Source of the DNA: Armatimonadota bacterium
GTDB taxonomy: Bacteria; Armatimonadota; Fervidibacteria; Fervidibacterales; Fervidibacteraceae
DNA length: 35,904 nucleotides
Assembly: GCA_025060305.1 (NCBI GenBank)
Contig: JANXCD010000004.1
Coordinates: 1-35,904 of the forward strand
Reading direction: 5' to 3'
Of the stretch, positions 1 to 7,767 are shown in pieces. Each line of letters starts with the position of its first letter. Position 1 is the stretch's first letter. The position numbers were made by a program, and so were the translations under genes. The notes under the pieces were generated by a model. That model made no database searches. It was not told where the DNA came from and was given only the letters and a program-made list of their open reading frames with translations.

Positions 1-435
1 ACTTGGGGCGGACATTGGTGGCATTTGAGCCCACGCATCAACTACCGCCTGCATTACGAGATTGAAGGCGATGGCATCGTTGTTCAAGCGAGCGTTGAGC
101 CAGTGAAGCCGATGCGCAAAGTCCGAGCGTTTTTGGCGTTGACGCTGACTTTTGTGGGCGTTGAGAAGGTTCTCGTGAACACCCTCAAGGGTTGGCACGA
201 AGTTTCTGAAATCGGCGAGCGGGATTGGCAATCACGCCACTTGCCCCTTAACCCCAATGACCCTCAAATTCAATTGCACACGAAAGCAGGCACCATTGCC
301 CTAAAGGACATCACAGGCGATTTGCAAAACTGCTTCGTGCTAAAAGATGGCGACCGATGCACTGTCTTTTTCGCTTGGCTTGACGGCGAGTTGACAGATT
401 TTGCAACTCGTTCATTGCGCTTCAGAGTTGAGTGA
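1..435 (+). CDS. C-terminal part of an unknown protein (5' end outside window)
   Basis: The reading frame is already open at base 1 and runs to a TGA at 433-435, so the TTG start at 25 given by the ORF track is probably internal. About 144 residues are visible. They look beta-rich and soluble, with no transmembrane segment and no motif I recognise. The neighbouring gene is a convergent glycoside hydrolase, which weakly suggests a carbohydrate-related context. Function unknown. The 136-base gap that follows holds two copies of aaagacagatt 30 bases apart and no gene. Confidence 0.6.
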   Translation, partial: TWGGHWWHLSPRINYRLHYEIEGDGIVVQASVEPVKPMRKVRAFLALTLTFVGVEKVLVNTLKGWHEVSEIGERDWQSRHLPLNPNDPQIQLHTKAGTIALKDITGDLQNCFVLKDGDRCTVFFAWLDGELTDFATRSLRFRVE

Positions 436-571
436 AATTGAGAAAATCTAAGCCGATTTTTCGGTCAGGCATTAACCTGATGCTATGTAAAAGACAGATT
501 GCTTTGCTCTAAATCTTGCAAAGACAGATTTTGAGCGAAGACCGATGCGGGTTTTTACCGAACGCAAACTT

Positions 572-2710
572 TCACTTGCTGAACTGAACCAGCCAATCAA
601 CTTGCTGATTTTCCCTGCTCAACATTTCCACAAGGAGCAATTCACCCTCACTTTTGACCTCTGTTGAAATTTGGCTTTTGCAAGGATTGGAAATCAGTTG
701 AGCGAATTTGAAACCTTGTGGGACATGGATGTAAAGCCGATACAGGTCATTTCGGACGAGCAAACTACTACCGTGAAGTTCGTTATTTGCTTCATCCCAA
801 ACCAACTCAACAATGTCAACGATGCCTTGAGTTATGTGGCGTGATGTGGAAACCACTTGAGGATGACTTAAAGATTTTCGGATAGCGAAAACTTTGCAAG
901 TTCGGATTGGAAGAGTTACTGAAAAGCCATTTTCAAATTGACCTTCGTAACGCTTGTTCCAAAACTCAAAGACATGGTAGCGTATGCCATTGCCTGTCAA
1001 CAATCCGAGTTTGGCAAAGTCAACTTCAATTGTTTCTGGTTCTTCCTGCCAGTTAAAAACCGCTACAACATCCCAACTGCCATAATGCTTGGCAACTTTT
1101 AAGTCAAAGATTTTAGATCGCCCAAGTTTTTCTTCGTCCCAAGGATAAAACTCCATTGGGTGAATGTCAACAGTTGGGATAACTCGTCGCAAAATTTCAA
1201 CTCGTTCTTCTGGCAGTTCATACATCTTATCGCTGGTCATCAATGCTTGCCCGCTGATTGAAACGAGTGTCGCCATGATTCTGGCTTCATCCAAAGTTAA
1301 AGGTTCACGGACACACAAAGTATCAGGGTCACACCACCAAACGATGTTATTCAAAAAGCCCCACTTTGTGATAGTGCGAATCATCACTTGACAACCTTGC
1401 CAACTTGCTTCCATGTCGCCACCTGTTCGGCTTCCATTCATAATGCCGATACCATCAAGGGGAATCCCATAACAGCCAAGCAAGTATTTGTTCGGTCCGA
1501 TTGCCTCCCTGATCGCTTTTAATGTCATCCGATAGGCTTCGCTACCAGAAATTTCGGGGACTTTGCGAGCGTCAGCGTTTTCATCATACCATCGGCTAAA
1601 CTCAGGCTGGTTGTCAATTTTGAAGTAATCAAAGCCCCAATCGTGGGCAAGGGTATGAAATAAGCGCCTAATGTATTCCAACGCTTCAGGGTTGGTCGGG
1701 TCAACAACATAACTTTCAACCTTGCGTGGATGCCAATCACCAATGCGGACTGGAGTGCCATCAGGTTTGCGCAAGAACCAGTCTGGGTGCTCATTGTAAA
1801 CTTCATCGCTATCAGTCTTTTGCGGGATTAACCAAATGCCTGGCTTCATGGCATGTTGTTTTACAATTTCGGCTACCCATTTCATCCCTTTGCCGAATTT
1901 TTCGTTAGAGCCACGCCAATCACGACCACCTGAAGTTTTAGGGCTTCCGTTGTCAAGTTGCCAACCATCGTCAATTTGAACCCACTCAAGCCCAAAATCT
2001 CGTAGATTTTCGGCAAGCCAAAGGACATTTTTCTCCCACTCTTCTTGAGTGATGTTCTGGTAGTAGTAATACCACGAGCACCAACCTGTCGGTGCATGAG
2101 TGAAAACGGATTTATCAATGGGAGCGTAGTAGCGTATTCCTTGTCGCTTGATGACATCGGTGGTCACTTTGACGACAAACACAATTTCGCCAATTGCACC
2201 TTTGCTAACAAAACGGTAGCGGTCGGCAGGTTCTATCGGAGTTCGTTGAATTTCTGAAAGAGGCAAAGTCACAGCAATGTCGTTGTAGCGGTTGAAAAGT
2301 GTTTTTGCATTTTTGCTTGTTACTTGACCATGAGCGAGCGAAAAGATGCCAAAGTTTTCATCGTCAGATAGCCGACCGAGATATGGTTCAGGTCCCATCA
2401 TCAAATCGCCTTGAACTTCAACTTCGCCCTGAATTTCTTCATCGCATGAGACTTTCAAACTCATTGTCTCATCGTCAACTTGAAAAGCGATAGAAAATTT
2501 CGGTGAATTTGAATTTGGTTTCCAATCAAGGGTTAAAGACTCTTCGTCTTGCAAGACAATTTCAAAGTGAGCATCATGCGAAGAAGTGCACCAATGAAAT
2601 CCCTTAGCCGAAACAGCAACAGTGCCTTGTGCGAACATTCCAGCCACAGGGTGCATCAGACGAAACTTACCTTCAACCTCATCAAATGCCACGATGATCT
2701 TTTGTTTCAT
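572..2710 (-). CDS. GH36-type alpha-galactosidase (melibiase-like)
   Basis: This 712-residue protein matches the clan GH-D alpha-galactosidase pattern. An N-terminal beta-sandwich (about 1-200) is followed by a barrel that starts at GWCSWYYYY and continues through WVQIDDGWQ. The segment DYFKIDNQ (about 365) carries the expected aspartate nucleophile in a K-x-D context. SRTGGDMEASW (about 430) supplies the likely acid/base aspartate. A C-terminal beta domain follows. The family releases terminal alpha-galactose (sometimes alpha-GalNAc) from oligosaccharides, and the exact substrate cannot be read from sequence. There is no obvious signal peptide, so it is probably cytoplasmic. The ATG is preceded by GGAAGGAG at good spacing and has its own promoter at 2771-2799. 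The nucleophile motif KIDNQ departs from the common KWDxN, so a raffinose-synthase-like or other clan-D specificity is possible. Confidence 0.85.
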   Translation of the reverse strand: MKQKIIVAFDEVEGKFRLMHPVAGMFAQGTVAVSAKGFHWCTSSHDAHFEIVLQDEESLTLDWKPNSNSPKFSIAFQVDDETMSLKVSCDEEIQGEVEVQGDLMMGPEPYLGRLSDDENFGIFSLAHGQVTSKNAKTLFNRYNDIAVTLPLSEIQRTPIEPADRYRFVSKGAIGEIVFVVKVTTDVIKRQGIRYYAPIDKSVFTHAPTGWCSWYYYYQNITQEEWEKNVLWLAENLRDFGLEWVQIDDGWQLDNGSPKTSGGRDWRGSNEKFGKGMKWVAEIVKQHAMKPGIWLIPQKTDSDEVYNEHPDWFLRKPDGTPVRIGDWHPRKVESYVVDPTNPEALEYIRRLFHTLAHDWGFDYFKIDNQPEFSRWYDENADARKVPEISGSEAYRMTLKAIREAIGPNKYLLGCYGIPLDGIGIMNGSRTGGDMEASWQGCQVMIRTITKWGFLNNIVWWCDPDTLCVREPLTLDEARIMATLVSISGQALMTSDKMYELPEERVEILRRVIPTVDIHPMEFYPWDEEKLGRSKIFDLKVAKHYGSWDVVAVFNWQEEPETIEVDFAKLGLLTGNGIRYHVFEFWNKRYEGQFENGFSVTLPIRTCKVFAIRKSLSHPQVVSTSRHITQGIVDIVELVWDEANNELHGSSLLVRNDLYRLYIHVPQGFKFAQLISNPCKSQISTEVKSEGELLLVEMLSRENQQVDWLVQFSK

Positions 2711-2770
2711 CTGTTACAACTCCTTCCTTCAACGCTAAAATTTCCTCGGCATCGGACGAATTTTGTTGCT

Positions 2771-2799
2771 ATGTTAGCACTTGATAGCCTAACTGTCAA
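2771..2799 (-). promoter_or_regulatory. Sigma-70-type promoter for the GH36 gene
   Basis: On the minus strand there is a perfect -35 TTGACA (2794-2799), a 17-base spacer and a -10 TAACAT (2771-2776, 4 of 6 consensus). This predicts a start near 2764 and a leader of about 55 bases before the GH36 ATG. It is divergent from the small-RNA promoter at 2906-2936. Confidence 0.6.
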
Positions 2800-2905
2800 T
2801 TTGACGAAACTCAACCGAGCAACGAAACCGAAACCTTTTTGAGTTTTTCAGCGTCTAAAAACATGGCTTTGACAGGCAAAAGGAAAGTGGTTAATCAAGG
2901 AAACC

Positions 2906-2936
2906 CTGACAAATAAAAGCGATTTTGTGTTATAAT
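2906..2936 (+). promoter_or_regulatory. Promoter of the small RNA
   Basis: CTGACA (2906-2911, 5 of 6 to TTGACA) and a perfect TATAAT (2931-2936) are separated by 19 bases, slightly longer than ideal. Transcription would start near 2943. No protein gene follows on this strand before a strong terminator, so the promoter appears to serve a short RNA. Confidence 0.55.
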
Positions 2937-2942
2937 GAAACG

Positions 2943-3091
2943 ACGAACGAAAACGGAGGGAGAATGAAACGGTAATTGCAATCATAGGATAGCCAGCAAT
3001 TCAATGAATGTGAAGCCACACGCCGCATCATCACACCTCCCTCCCGGCCCTAAGGCGGTTTCCCTCCCGCCGCCTTAGGGTTTTTAATTTT
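2943..3091 (+). ncRNA. Candidate small structured RNA (about 140-150 nt)
   Basis: The RNA would run from a TATAAT promoter to an intrinsic terminator. Near its 5' end GGAGGGAG (2955-2962) pairs perfectly with CTCCCTCC (3037-3044). This closes a domain with at least two internal hairpins: AATTGC/GCAATT (2974-2979 with 2996-3001) and TGTG-AAGC-CACA (3009-3020). The terminator hairpin (3048-3080) follows at once. The downstream protein genes lie on the opposite strand, so this is not a leader of a known gene. Its C-rich stretches (CTCCCTCC and the terminator loop with CCCTCC) are complementary to Shine-Dalgarno sequences, which suggests base-pairing to mRNA starts. A tiny ATG-AAA-CGG-TAA follows the GGAGG, and a 24-codon ORF starts at 3004; neither looks like a gene. 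I saw no resemblance to SRP RNA, tmRNA, RNase P or common riboswitches. Confidence 0.55.
3048..3091 (+). terminator. Strong rho-independent terminator
   Basis: CCCTAAGGCGG (3048-3058) pairs perfectly over 11 bases with CCGCCTTAGGG (3070-3080) across an 11-base loop, followed by TTTTTAATTTT. The T-run lies only on the plus-strand side, so it terminates plus-strand transcription although the flanking protein genes are on the minus strand. Confidence 0.8.
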
Positions 3092-3226
3092 CACTTTCTT
3101 CCTTTGTCAAATTCATCTTTTTAGAAGGGCACTTTTTGCCCAATTGAACAAAAGTTCTTTGTTGCAGAGTTTGTTGGTGGCTCATTCTAATTTGTTGCGC
3201 ATTCCGATTTGCATTTTATATTCATT

Positions 3227-4150
3227 TCACACTGCTCTGACGAGCCTTACTGCTGCGATGAATGCGCTTAAGAAACTGAGTCCCATGCTCAAAAGCAGAA
3301 CTTGGCTAGCGAAAAAGCCATCAATTTGGACATCGCTTAGCAACATTCGCCATTCAACCCAACTGTTTACTAAGCCAGTCCAGTATCTTGGTTCTTGTGG
3401 GAAGGCTGAATTCAAAAGAAGCAGTAATTTTGTCAGCGCTAAAGTTCCCAATGCTCCCAAAACTCCGTAAAGCAAACCTTCCATCAATAGCGGTCCACGA
3501 ACTGTCCAAACAGTTGCGCCTACAAGTTGCATTATTCGGATTTCGTTTCGTCGTCCGTAAACGCTCACTCGCAAGGCATTGAAGATCAATATGAAAGCGA
3601 TGATAGCAAGCAAAATTGAAAGCATATGGTTGCGCCAACGGATGCTGCGAACCATCTGGATATATTTTTGGACGGCAACTGCTGGGAATGTCACTTCATC
3701 AACCATTGGCATCTGCTTGATTTTCGTTGCGCATTCTGCTGCTTCTTGAGGTGAGCGGCAAGTCACTTCCAAAGCATGTGGCAAGGGATTGTGTCCGACC
3801 AAATCTTCAAGTGGCACGGAATTGCCAAAGATTTCCTGCAACTTTTTGAGCCCCTCATTTTTGTGAACGAACCTGACTTGAACCACTTGTGGCAATTTTT
3901 GGACTTGCTCAGCCAAATTTGAGGCGGTTTTTTCATCGGCTTTAGGTTTAAGGAAAACGCATAAACGCTCTAACTTTTGACCTTCCCAAATCAGCAACTT
4001 TTCCCACGCTCTTGCCTCAAGGTAAAAAAGAACCCAAACCCCAATGGTGACAGCAATTGTAGTCACTGTTGCGATGGTGACCAACTTATGTCGCCTCAAG
4101 TTCACCAATGCCTCTTCAAGGAAAAAGGCGAGCAAACTAAGCCAACTCAC
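3227..4150 (-). CDS. ftsX: Cell division ABC transporter permease FtsX
   Basis: An N-terminal EALVNLRRHK segment is followed by a first transmembrane helix. A periplasmic loop of about 120 residues comes next, then three further helices and the pattern RRNEIRIMQLVGA typical of FtsX-like permeases. FtsX forms the FtsEX complex with FtsE in the inner membrane and transmits ATPase activity to periplasmic murein hydrolases at the division site. The ORF track starts at a GTG at 4162. I prefer the GTG at 4150, which lies about 9 bases after GAGAGG and gives MSWLSLLAFFLEEAL (307 residues). The gene overlaps the end of ftsE, so the two are translationally coupled. No hydrolase partner is adjacent. 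Confidence 0.9.
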   Translation of the reverse strand: MSWLSLLAFFLEEALVNLRRHKLVTIATVTTIAVTIGVWVLFYLEARAWEKLLIWEGQKLERLCVFLKPKADEKTASNLAEQVQKLPQVVQVRFVHKNEGLKKLQEIFGNSVPLEDLVGHNPLPHALEVTCRSPQEAAECATKIKQMPMVDEVTFPAVAVQKYIQMVRSIRWRNHMLSILLAIIAFILIFNALRVSVYGRRNEIRIMQLVGATVWTVRGPLLMEGLLYGVLGALGTLALTKLLLLLNSAFPQEPRYWTGLVNSWVEWRMLLSDVQIDGFFASQVLLLSMGLSFLSAFIAAVRLVRAV

Positions 4151-4826
4151 GGCGAAACACACCTCTCAACTCATCTCGGACAATGCGTCCGCTGACAATT
4201 TCAACGACACGCTTTCGGTAAGCGTCCACAATCGTTTTATCGTGAGTTGCCATGATGACTGTTGTCCCTTGCCGATTGATTCTCAAAAGCAAATCAACGA
4301 TTTCAAAGGATGATGTTGGGTCTAAATTGCCTGTAGGTTCGTCAGCGAGCAAAAGCAATGGCTTAATAACGAGGGCACGAGCCAAAGAGACCTTTTGTTT
4401 CTCGCCACCAGAAAGTTCGGCAGGAAAGGCTTTTGCTTTGTAGAGCATCCCAACGGTCTCAAGGGCTTTTGGCACTTCTCTTGCGATTTCACTTGAAGAA
4501 GCGCCAGTGGCACGAAGCGCAAAAGCCACATTCTCCCAAACTGTTCGGTCAGGTAAAAGCAAAACATCTTGAAAGACTGTCCCAATTAACCTGCGCAAGT
4601 ATGGGACTTGAGAAGGTTTCATCTTTGTGACATCTTTGTCAGCAACAATCACCATTCCCTCATTTGGCACTATTTCACGGTTTAGGAGCCTAAGAAGCGT
4701 GGTCTTACCTGCACCTGTTGGACCGACAAGAAACAGAAACTCACTTTTTTCAACCGTCAAGTTGACATTTTGAAGGGCTACTGCGCCATTTTCATATTGC
4801 ACTGTCACATCCCGCAACTGAACCAT
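4137..4826 (-). CDS. ftsE: Cell division ATP-binding protein FtsE
   Basis: This 229-residue ABC ATPase has Walker A GPTGAGKTT (35-43), the signature LSGGEKQ (about 138), Walker B LLLADEPTGNLD and the H-loop ATHD. Length and sequence fit FtsE, the cytoplasmic ATPase of FtsEX. It is followed directly by overlapping ftsX, the classical pair. A stand-alone LolD/MacB-type ATPase is the alternative, but the FtsX partner makes FtsE clear. Confidence 0.93.
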   Translation of the reverse strand: MVQLRDVTVQYENGAVALQNVNLTVEKSEFLFLVGPTGAGKTTLLRLLNREIVPNEGMVIVADKDVTKMKPSQVPYLRRLIGTVFQDVLLLPDRTVWENVAFALRATGASSSEIAREVPKALETVGMLYKAKAFPAELSGGEKQKVSLARALVIKPLLLLADEPTGNLDPTSSFEIVDLLLRINRQGTTVIMATHDKTIVDAYRKRVVEIVSGRIVRDELRGVFRRELA

Positions 4827-4906
4827 GTTGCATCACCTAATCGCGCTTTACCCTTCGCTCCCTGAAGCCATTTTTATTTTGGCGCATGAGTAAATTTACT
4901 TCTCTG

Positions 4907-5815
4907 TCAATTGCTACCTAACTTGCGAACCTTATTGACTAACTTTCCGAGTTGCGGGCTTTCAATTTCAACGATATCGCCTTCAATCAAAGTCGCTTCA
5001 GGTGGTGGCATGATACCTGTTCCAGTCGTCAAGACTGTGCCAATTGGAACTGGGTTATCACGGCGCAAAAACGAAATCAGTTCGTCATAACGACGGCTCA
5101 GTTGGCTGGTGTTTGCTTCGCCTTCAAAAATCACTTTGCCATTGCGGATAACCCTACACTTGATAACAATATCGTAAGGGTCTCCAACTTGCTCTGGCGT
5201 GACAAGGCTCGGACCAAAGGAACAACAGCCAGCGTAAATTTTTGACTGTGGCAAGTAGAGAGGATTAAGACGCTCAATGTCCCAAGCGCTCACATCGTTG
5301 CAAAGGGTAAAAGCAACTGGTTGATTGTCAACCCCAACTATGACTGCCACTTCAGCCTCAACAGCAGTGAACTCCGAATCGCTCCTGACAGCAATTTCAC
5401 CAAAGGGCAGAGCACAACGGTGAACCGTCGCTTTGAAGAAAAGTTCTGGTCGGTCGCTAAAGTAAACTCGTGTGTAGATGTCCGTTTGACTGTCGGCATC
5501 ACGCTCTTCAGCGCTACGCTTATATGTCACTCCAGCACCCCAAACTTCAGTGGCGTCAATAGGCAAAAGCAAATGGGGCTTGTCAGGTGAAGGAGGGTTT
5601 TGAAGCAAAAGAAAGTCAAAAGTTTGAGCATTTTGACTCTTTGCTTCCTCAAGGGCTTCCTTCGTTTCTTCTTCCAAACTTCGCTTTTGGGCAATTGCTC
5701 GCTCAAGCAACGCTAAAGTTGAAGGCACAAATTCAGTGATGTCAAAAACCTTTTCTCCTTCAAAGACACCAACTCTTTTGCCAAGTTCAGGAACAAAAAA
5801 CTGAAGAATTTTCAT
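4907..5815 (-). CDS. Fumarylacetoacetate hydrolase (FAH) family protein
   Basis: The 302-residue protein contains the FAH fold: VWGAGVTYKRS, then YFSDRPELFFKA, FTAVEAEVAVIV with acidic metal ligands, FTLCNDVSAWD and a C-terminal GTVLTTGTGIMPPPE. Family members cleave or dehydrate 2-oxo acids with a divalent metal. The GAGVTYKRS and DRPELFFKA wording is close to what I recall for 2-keto-3-deoxy-sugar-acid dehydratases, so a role in sugar-acid breakdown is a reasonable inference, not a proof. The ATG follows AAGGGTGA at 7 bases. It lies 80 bases upstream of ftsE on the same strand, without an obvious functional link. Confidence 0.8.
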   Translation of the reverse strand: MKILQFFVPELGKRVGVFEGEKVFDITEFVPSTLALLERAIAQKRSLEEETKEALEEAKSQNAQTFDFLLLQNPPSPDKPHLLLPIDATEVWGAGVTYKRSAEERDADSQTDIYTRVYFSDRPELFFKATVHRCALPFGEIAVRSDSEFTAVEAEVAVIVGVDNQPVAFTLCNDVSAWDIERLNPLYLPQSKIYAGCCSFGPSLVTPEQVGDPYDIVIKCRVIRNGKVIFEGEANTSQLSRRYDELISFLRRDNPVPIGTVLTTGTGIMPPPEATLIEGDIVEIESPQLGKLVNKVRKLGSN

Positions 5816-5903
5816 CCTTCAATCACCCTTACAGAAAATTCTAACGCTTGAAGAATGGCTCACTAAATTTTGGCTAATAGAAATTTTTCTGGGCAAAGGC
5901 TTA

Positions 5904-6770
5904 TCAGTATCCGCCTGTTGGCAAACCGTTTTTGTAAACAGCAATTCCGACGCTAAAAGCAGCAAGTGACAAGGAAATTAGAATTTGCAGGGCGATTTGC
6001 AACCAATTGGTCAAATTTCGGCTAAAGGGCAAACTGCGAACCCATCCAGATAAAGTCGCAAGCCAAATCAAAATTGCCGAAAGTAAAGGCAAGTCAGCAT
6101 AAAATATGCCACTAACATTGATGCCGAAAAGCAAAGAAGTGAACACACCTGACGCTCCCTTCGCTATTGACCATTGCCTTTGCCACAAGCAGAAAAGAAA
6201 GAATGTCCCCAAAACCGCCGTTAAAACTCCTGAAAGTTGGCTTAGTTTGGCTGAATGGGATATTAACAAGGCTGTGCTGTTGATTGCTGTGACCACTGAA
6301 AGCGATAGCGGCAAAAGGGCTTCGGTTTGTTTTTCCGAAAGTTCGTCCAAACCTGTCCAAAGGATAGCGAGCATCAAACCTAACCCAAAAGCCCAGCCCA
6401 ATTTTGAAGGAAGGCTCAAATTCGCTAACGGTATCAACAAAGCCAAAATTGAAGCAACGCTTAAAACCAGCCTTAAAAACAGCCGAATTGGGGCAGAAAT
6501 TTTCGGCAAGTTTTCAAAGAGCGAAAGCATCAAAGCAGCGAATGCTAATAATGGCAACCAATCTTCAACGGATCTCGGGATGAGCAAAAGTGAACCAGTT
6601 GCTATTCTGTGTCCTGTTGCGTAACCGAAGGCAACAGCCGAAGCAGTCAAAAATCGGCTAAGGATTTGCAATCTTCGCTTTGATGCGAACAAAGAAGCAA
6701 GCAAAAGCAAAACTGTGGCTATGAAAGGCGGTAGGCTCAAAGCCATAGCCGACTTGACGAAGAAAATCAT
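5904..6770 (-). CDS. Multi-pass membrane protein of unknown function
   Basis: About 288 residues are strongly hydrophobic along nearly the whole length, with roughly eight to ten predicted membrane segments and few charged loops. I recognise no family motif. The ORF track begins at a GTG at 6782. The ATG at 6770 is better placed after AGGTGG (8 bases), though GGAAG also precedes the GTG. It sits between the YceI-like gene and the FAH gene on the same strand. The 172-residue plus-strand ORF over it (6106-6624) is a shadow. Confidence 0.65.
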   Translation of the reverse strand: MIFFVKSAMALSLPPFIATVLLLLASLFASKRRLQILSRFLTASAVAFGYATGHRIATGSLLLIPRSVEDWLPLLAFAALMLSLFENLPKISAPIRLFLRLVLSVASILALLIPLANLSLPSKLGWAFGLGLMLAILWTGLDELSEKQTEALLPLSLSVVTAINSTALLISHSAKLSQLSGVLTAVLGTFFLFCLWQRQWSIAKGASGVFTSLLFGINVSGIFYADLPLLSAILIWLATLSGWVRSLPFSRNLTNWLQIALQILISLSLAAFSVGIAVYKNGLPTGGY

Positions 6771-6812
6771 TGAGATTACCACCTACTTCCTTCAGTCACT
6801 TTTCTCGCAACT

Positions 6813-7394
6813 TTACTTCCTAATGCCCATGATGGCTATTGTCAAAGTCACTTCATCGGCGGCGACATTCATCAATCCCTTCATCCCGAAATCACTGCGC
6901 TTGATGGTGAAAGTCGTTTCAAAGCCAATGACTGGAACGCCCTTGAAGTTTTTGCCCTCGCCGACTTTCGCAACTGTTAAAGTGACAGTGCGAGTGACGC
7001 CATGTAAAGTCAAATCGCCGGTCACTCGGTAGCGGTTTTTACCTGCAGATTCAACTTTTTTGCTCTTGAAGGTTATGACTGGAAATTGCTTGGTGTTGAG
7101 GAAATCGGGGCTTTTGAGGTGTTTGTCTCTATCGGGCACGCCAGTGTCCAAACTTTCGGCGTTTATAGTGATTTCAACGGAACTTTTAGCGAGATCTTTG
7201 TCAATGACAATCCGTCCTTTTATGTCAGTGAAACGACCGTAAATAAAAACGGAACTTGCTTGAGCGACATTCAGACAACGGAAAATGACGAAAGAATGAG
7301 CAGGGTCAACTTCATAAGTATCAGCAGAAATTGCAAAGCCAACGATAAACGCTAAAACACTGAAGACTGTTCTAAGCGAAATGGGCTTGTGCAC
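6813..7394 (-). CDS. YceI-family secreted protein
   Basis: A basic start and hydrophobic segment ending in AISA form a signal peptide. After it come the YceI hallmarks: YEVDPAHSFVIF, GRFTDIKGRI, LKSPDFLNTKQFP and YRVTGDLTLHGVTR. YceI proteins are lipocalin-like beta-barrels that bind polyisoprenoid-type lipids in the periplasm or outside the cell. Length (about 193 residues) is normal. The ORF track's GTG at 7403 is only one base from AGGAGG, so the GTG at 7394 is a better start. Confidence 0.88.
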   Translation of the reverse strand: MHKPISLRTVFSVLAFIVGFAISADTYEVDPAHSFVIFRCLNVAQASSVFIYGRFTDIKGRIVIDKDLAKSSVEITINAESLDTGVPDRDKHLKSPDFLNTKQFPVITFKSKKVESAGKNRYRVTGDLTLHGVTRTVTLTVAKVGEGKNFKGVPVIGFETTFTIKRSDFGMKGLMNVAADEVTLTIAIMGIRK

Positions 7395-7767
7395 AGTATA
7401 CACACCTCCTTCGTTTTTTCAAAAATTCATCGGTTTAATTTTTGATGCCAGCAAGTTTAATTGTAAACACCACTTTTCGCTGCAAATGCTGTCGGCGAGT
7501 ATTACTTTGCTGTGAACTAAAGACAAAGTTGATAGTGAGTTTCACAAGCATTGACTTCAGTCAGCAAAATTTAAGGGAGCATTGAAATTCAATTGTCAAA
7601 CTTTTAGAACAGGTTTCAACTACCACAATAGAGTGAAATTTTTCGGTTTAGCGAGAGACAAACTTTTGGAACTCCAAATTCTATATGGAAGCATTGATCA
7701 AAATGAAGGCAAATTCTCATGTAATTATCATGCTGATCCCATTCCAAGAAAGAAGGAGGAAGCCATA
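7395..7767. other. Divergent intergenic region, no gene
   Basis: The space between the YceI-like gene and the GT39-like gene holds the YceI ribosome site AAGGAGG. It also holds a stretch at 7533-7590 that resembles one downstream of the glycosyltransferase (9227-9290). The track extends the glycosyltransferase ORF up to 7582, but that extension looks non-coding. I could not assign a convincing promoter. Confidence 0.5.
7533..7590 (+). repeat. Left copy of a diverged direct repeat flanking the GT39-like gene
   Basis: The core reads gagtttcacaagcattg, then aatttaagggagcattgaaattca. It aligns by eye at roughly 70 percent with 9227-9290 in the same orientation. AT-rich sequence makes such matches easier by chance, so this is tentative. 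Confidence 0.35.

Noticed and set aside
490-530. Direct repeat aaagacagatt, two copies 30 bases apart
   Set aside because: Only two short copies between convergent genes, with no spacer regularity; not a CRISPR array. No CRISPR or cas gene was seen anywhere in the window.
2963-3078. Leader peptide MKR or a 24-codon ORF inside the small RNA
   Set aside because: The first is only three codons and the second overlaps the terminator stem. There is no downstream gene on this strand to attenuate.
6106-6624. 172-residue plus-strand ORF
   Set aside because: Shadow frame over the coherent membrane protein gene on the minus strand; composition is typical of an antisense reading of hydrophobic codons.
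7582-7767. N-terminal 62-residue extension of the GT39-like protein
   Set aside because: A strong AAGGAGGA precedes ATG 7768, where the first transmembrane segment begins; the extension has no family features.
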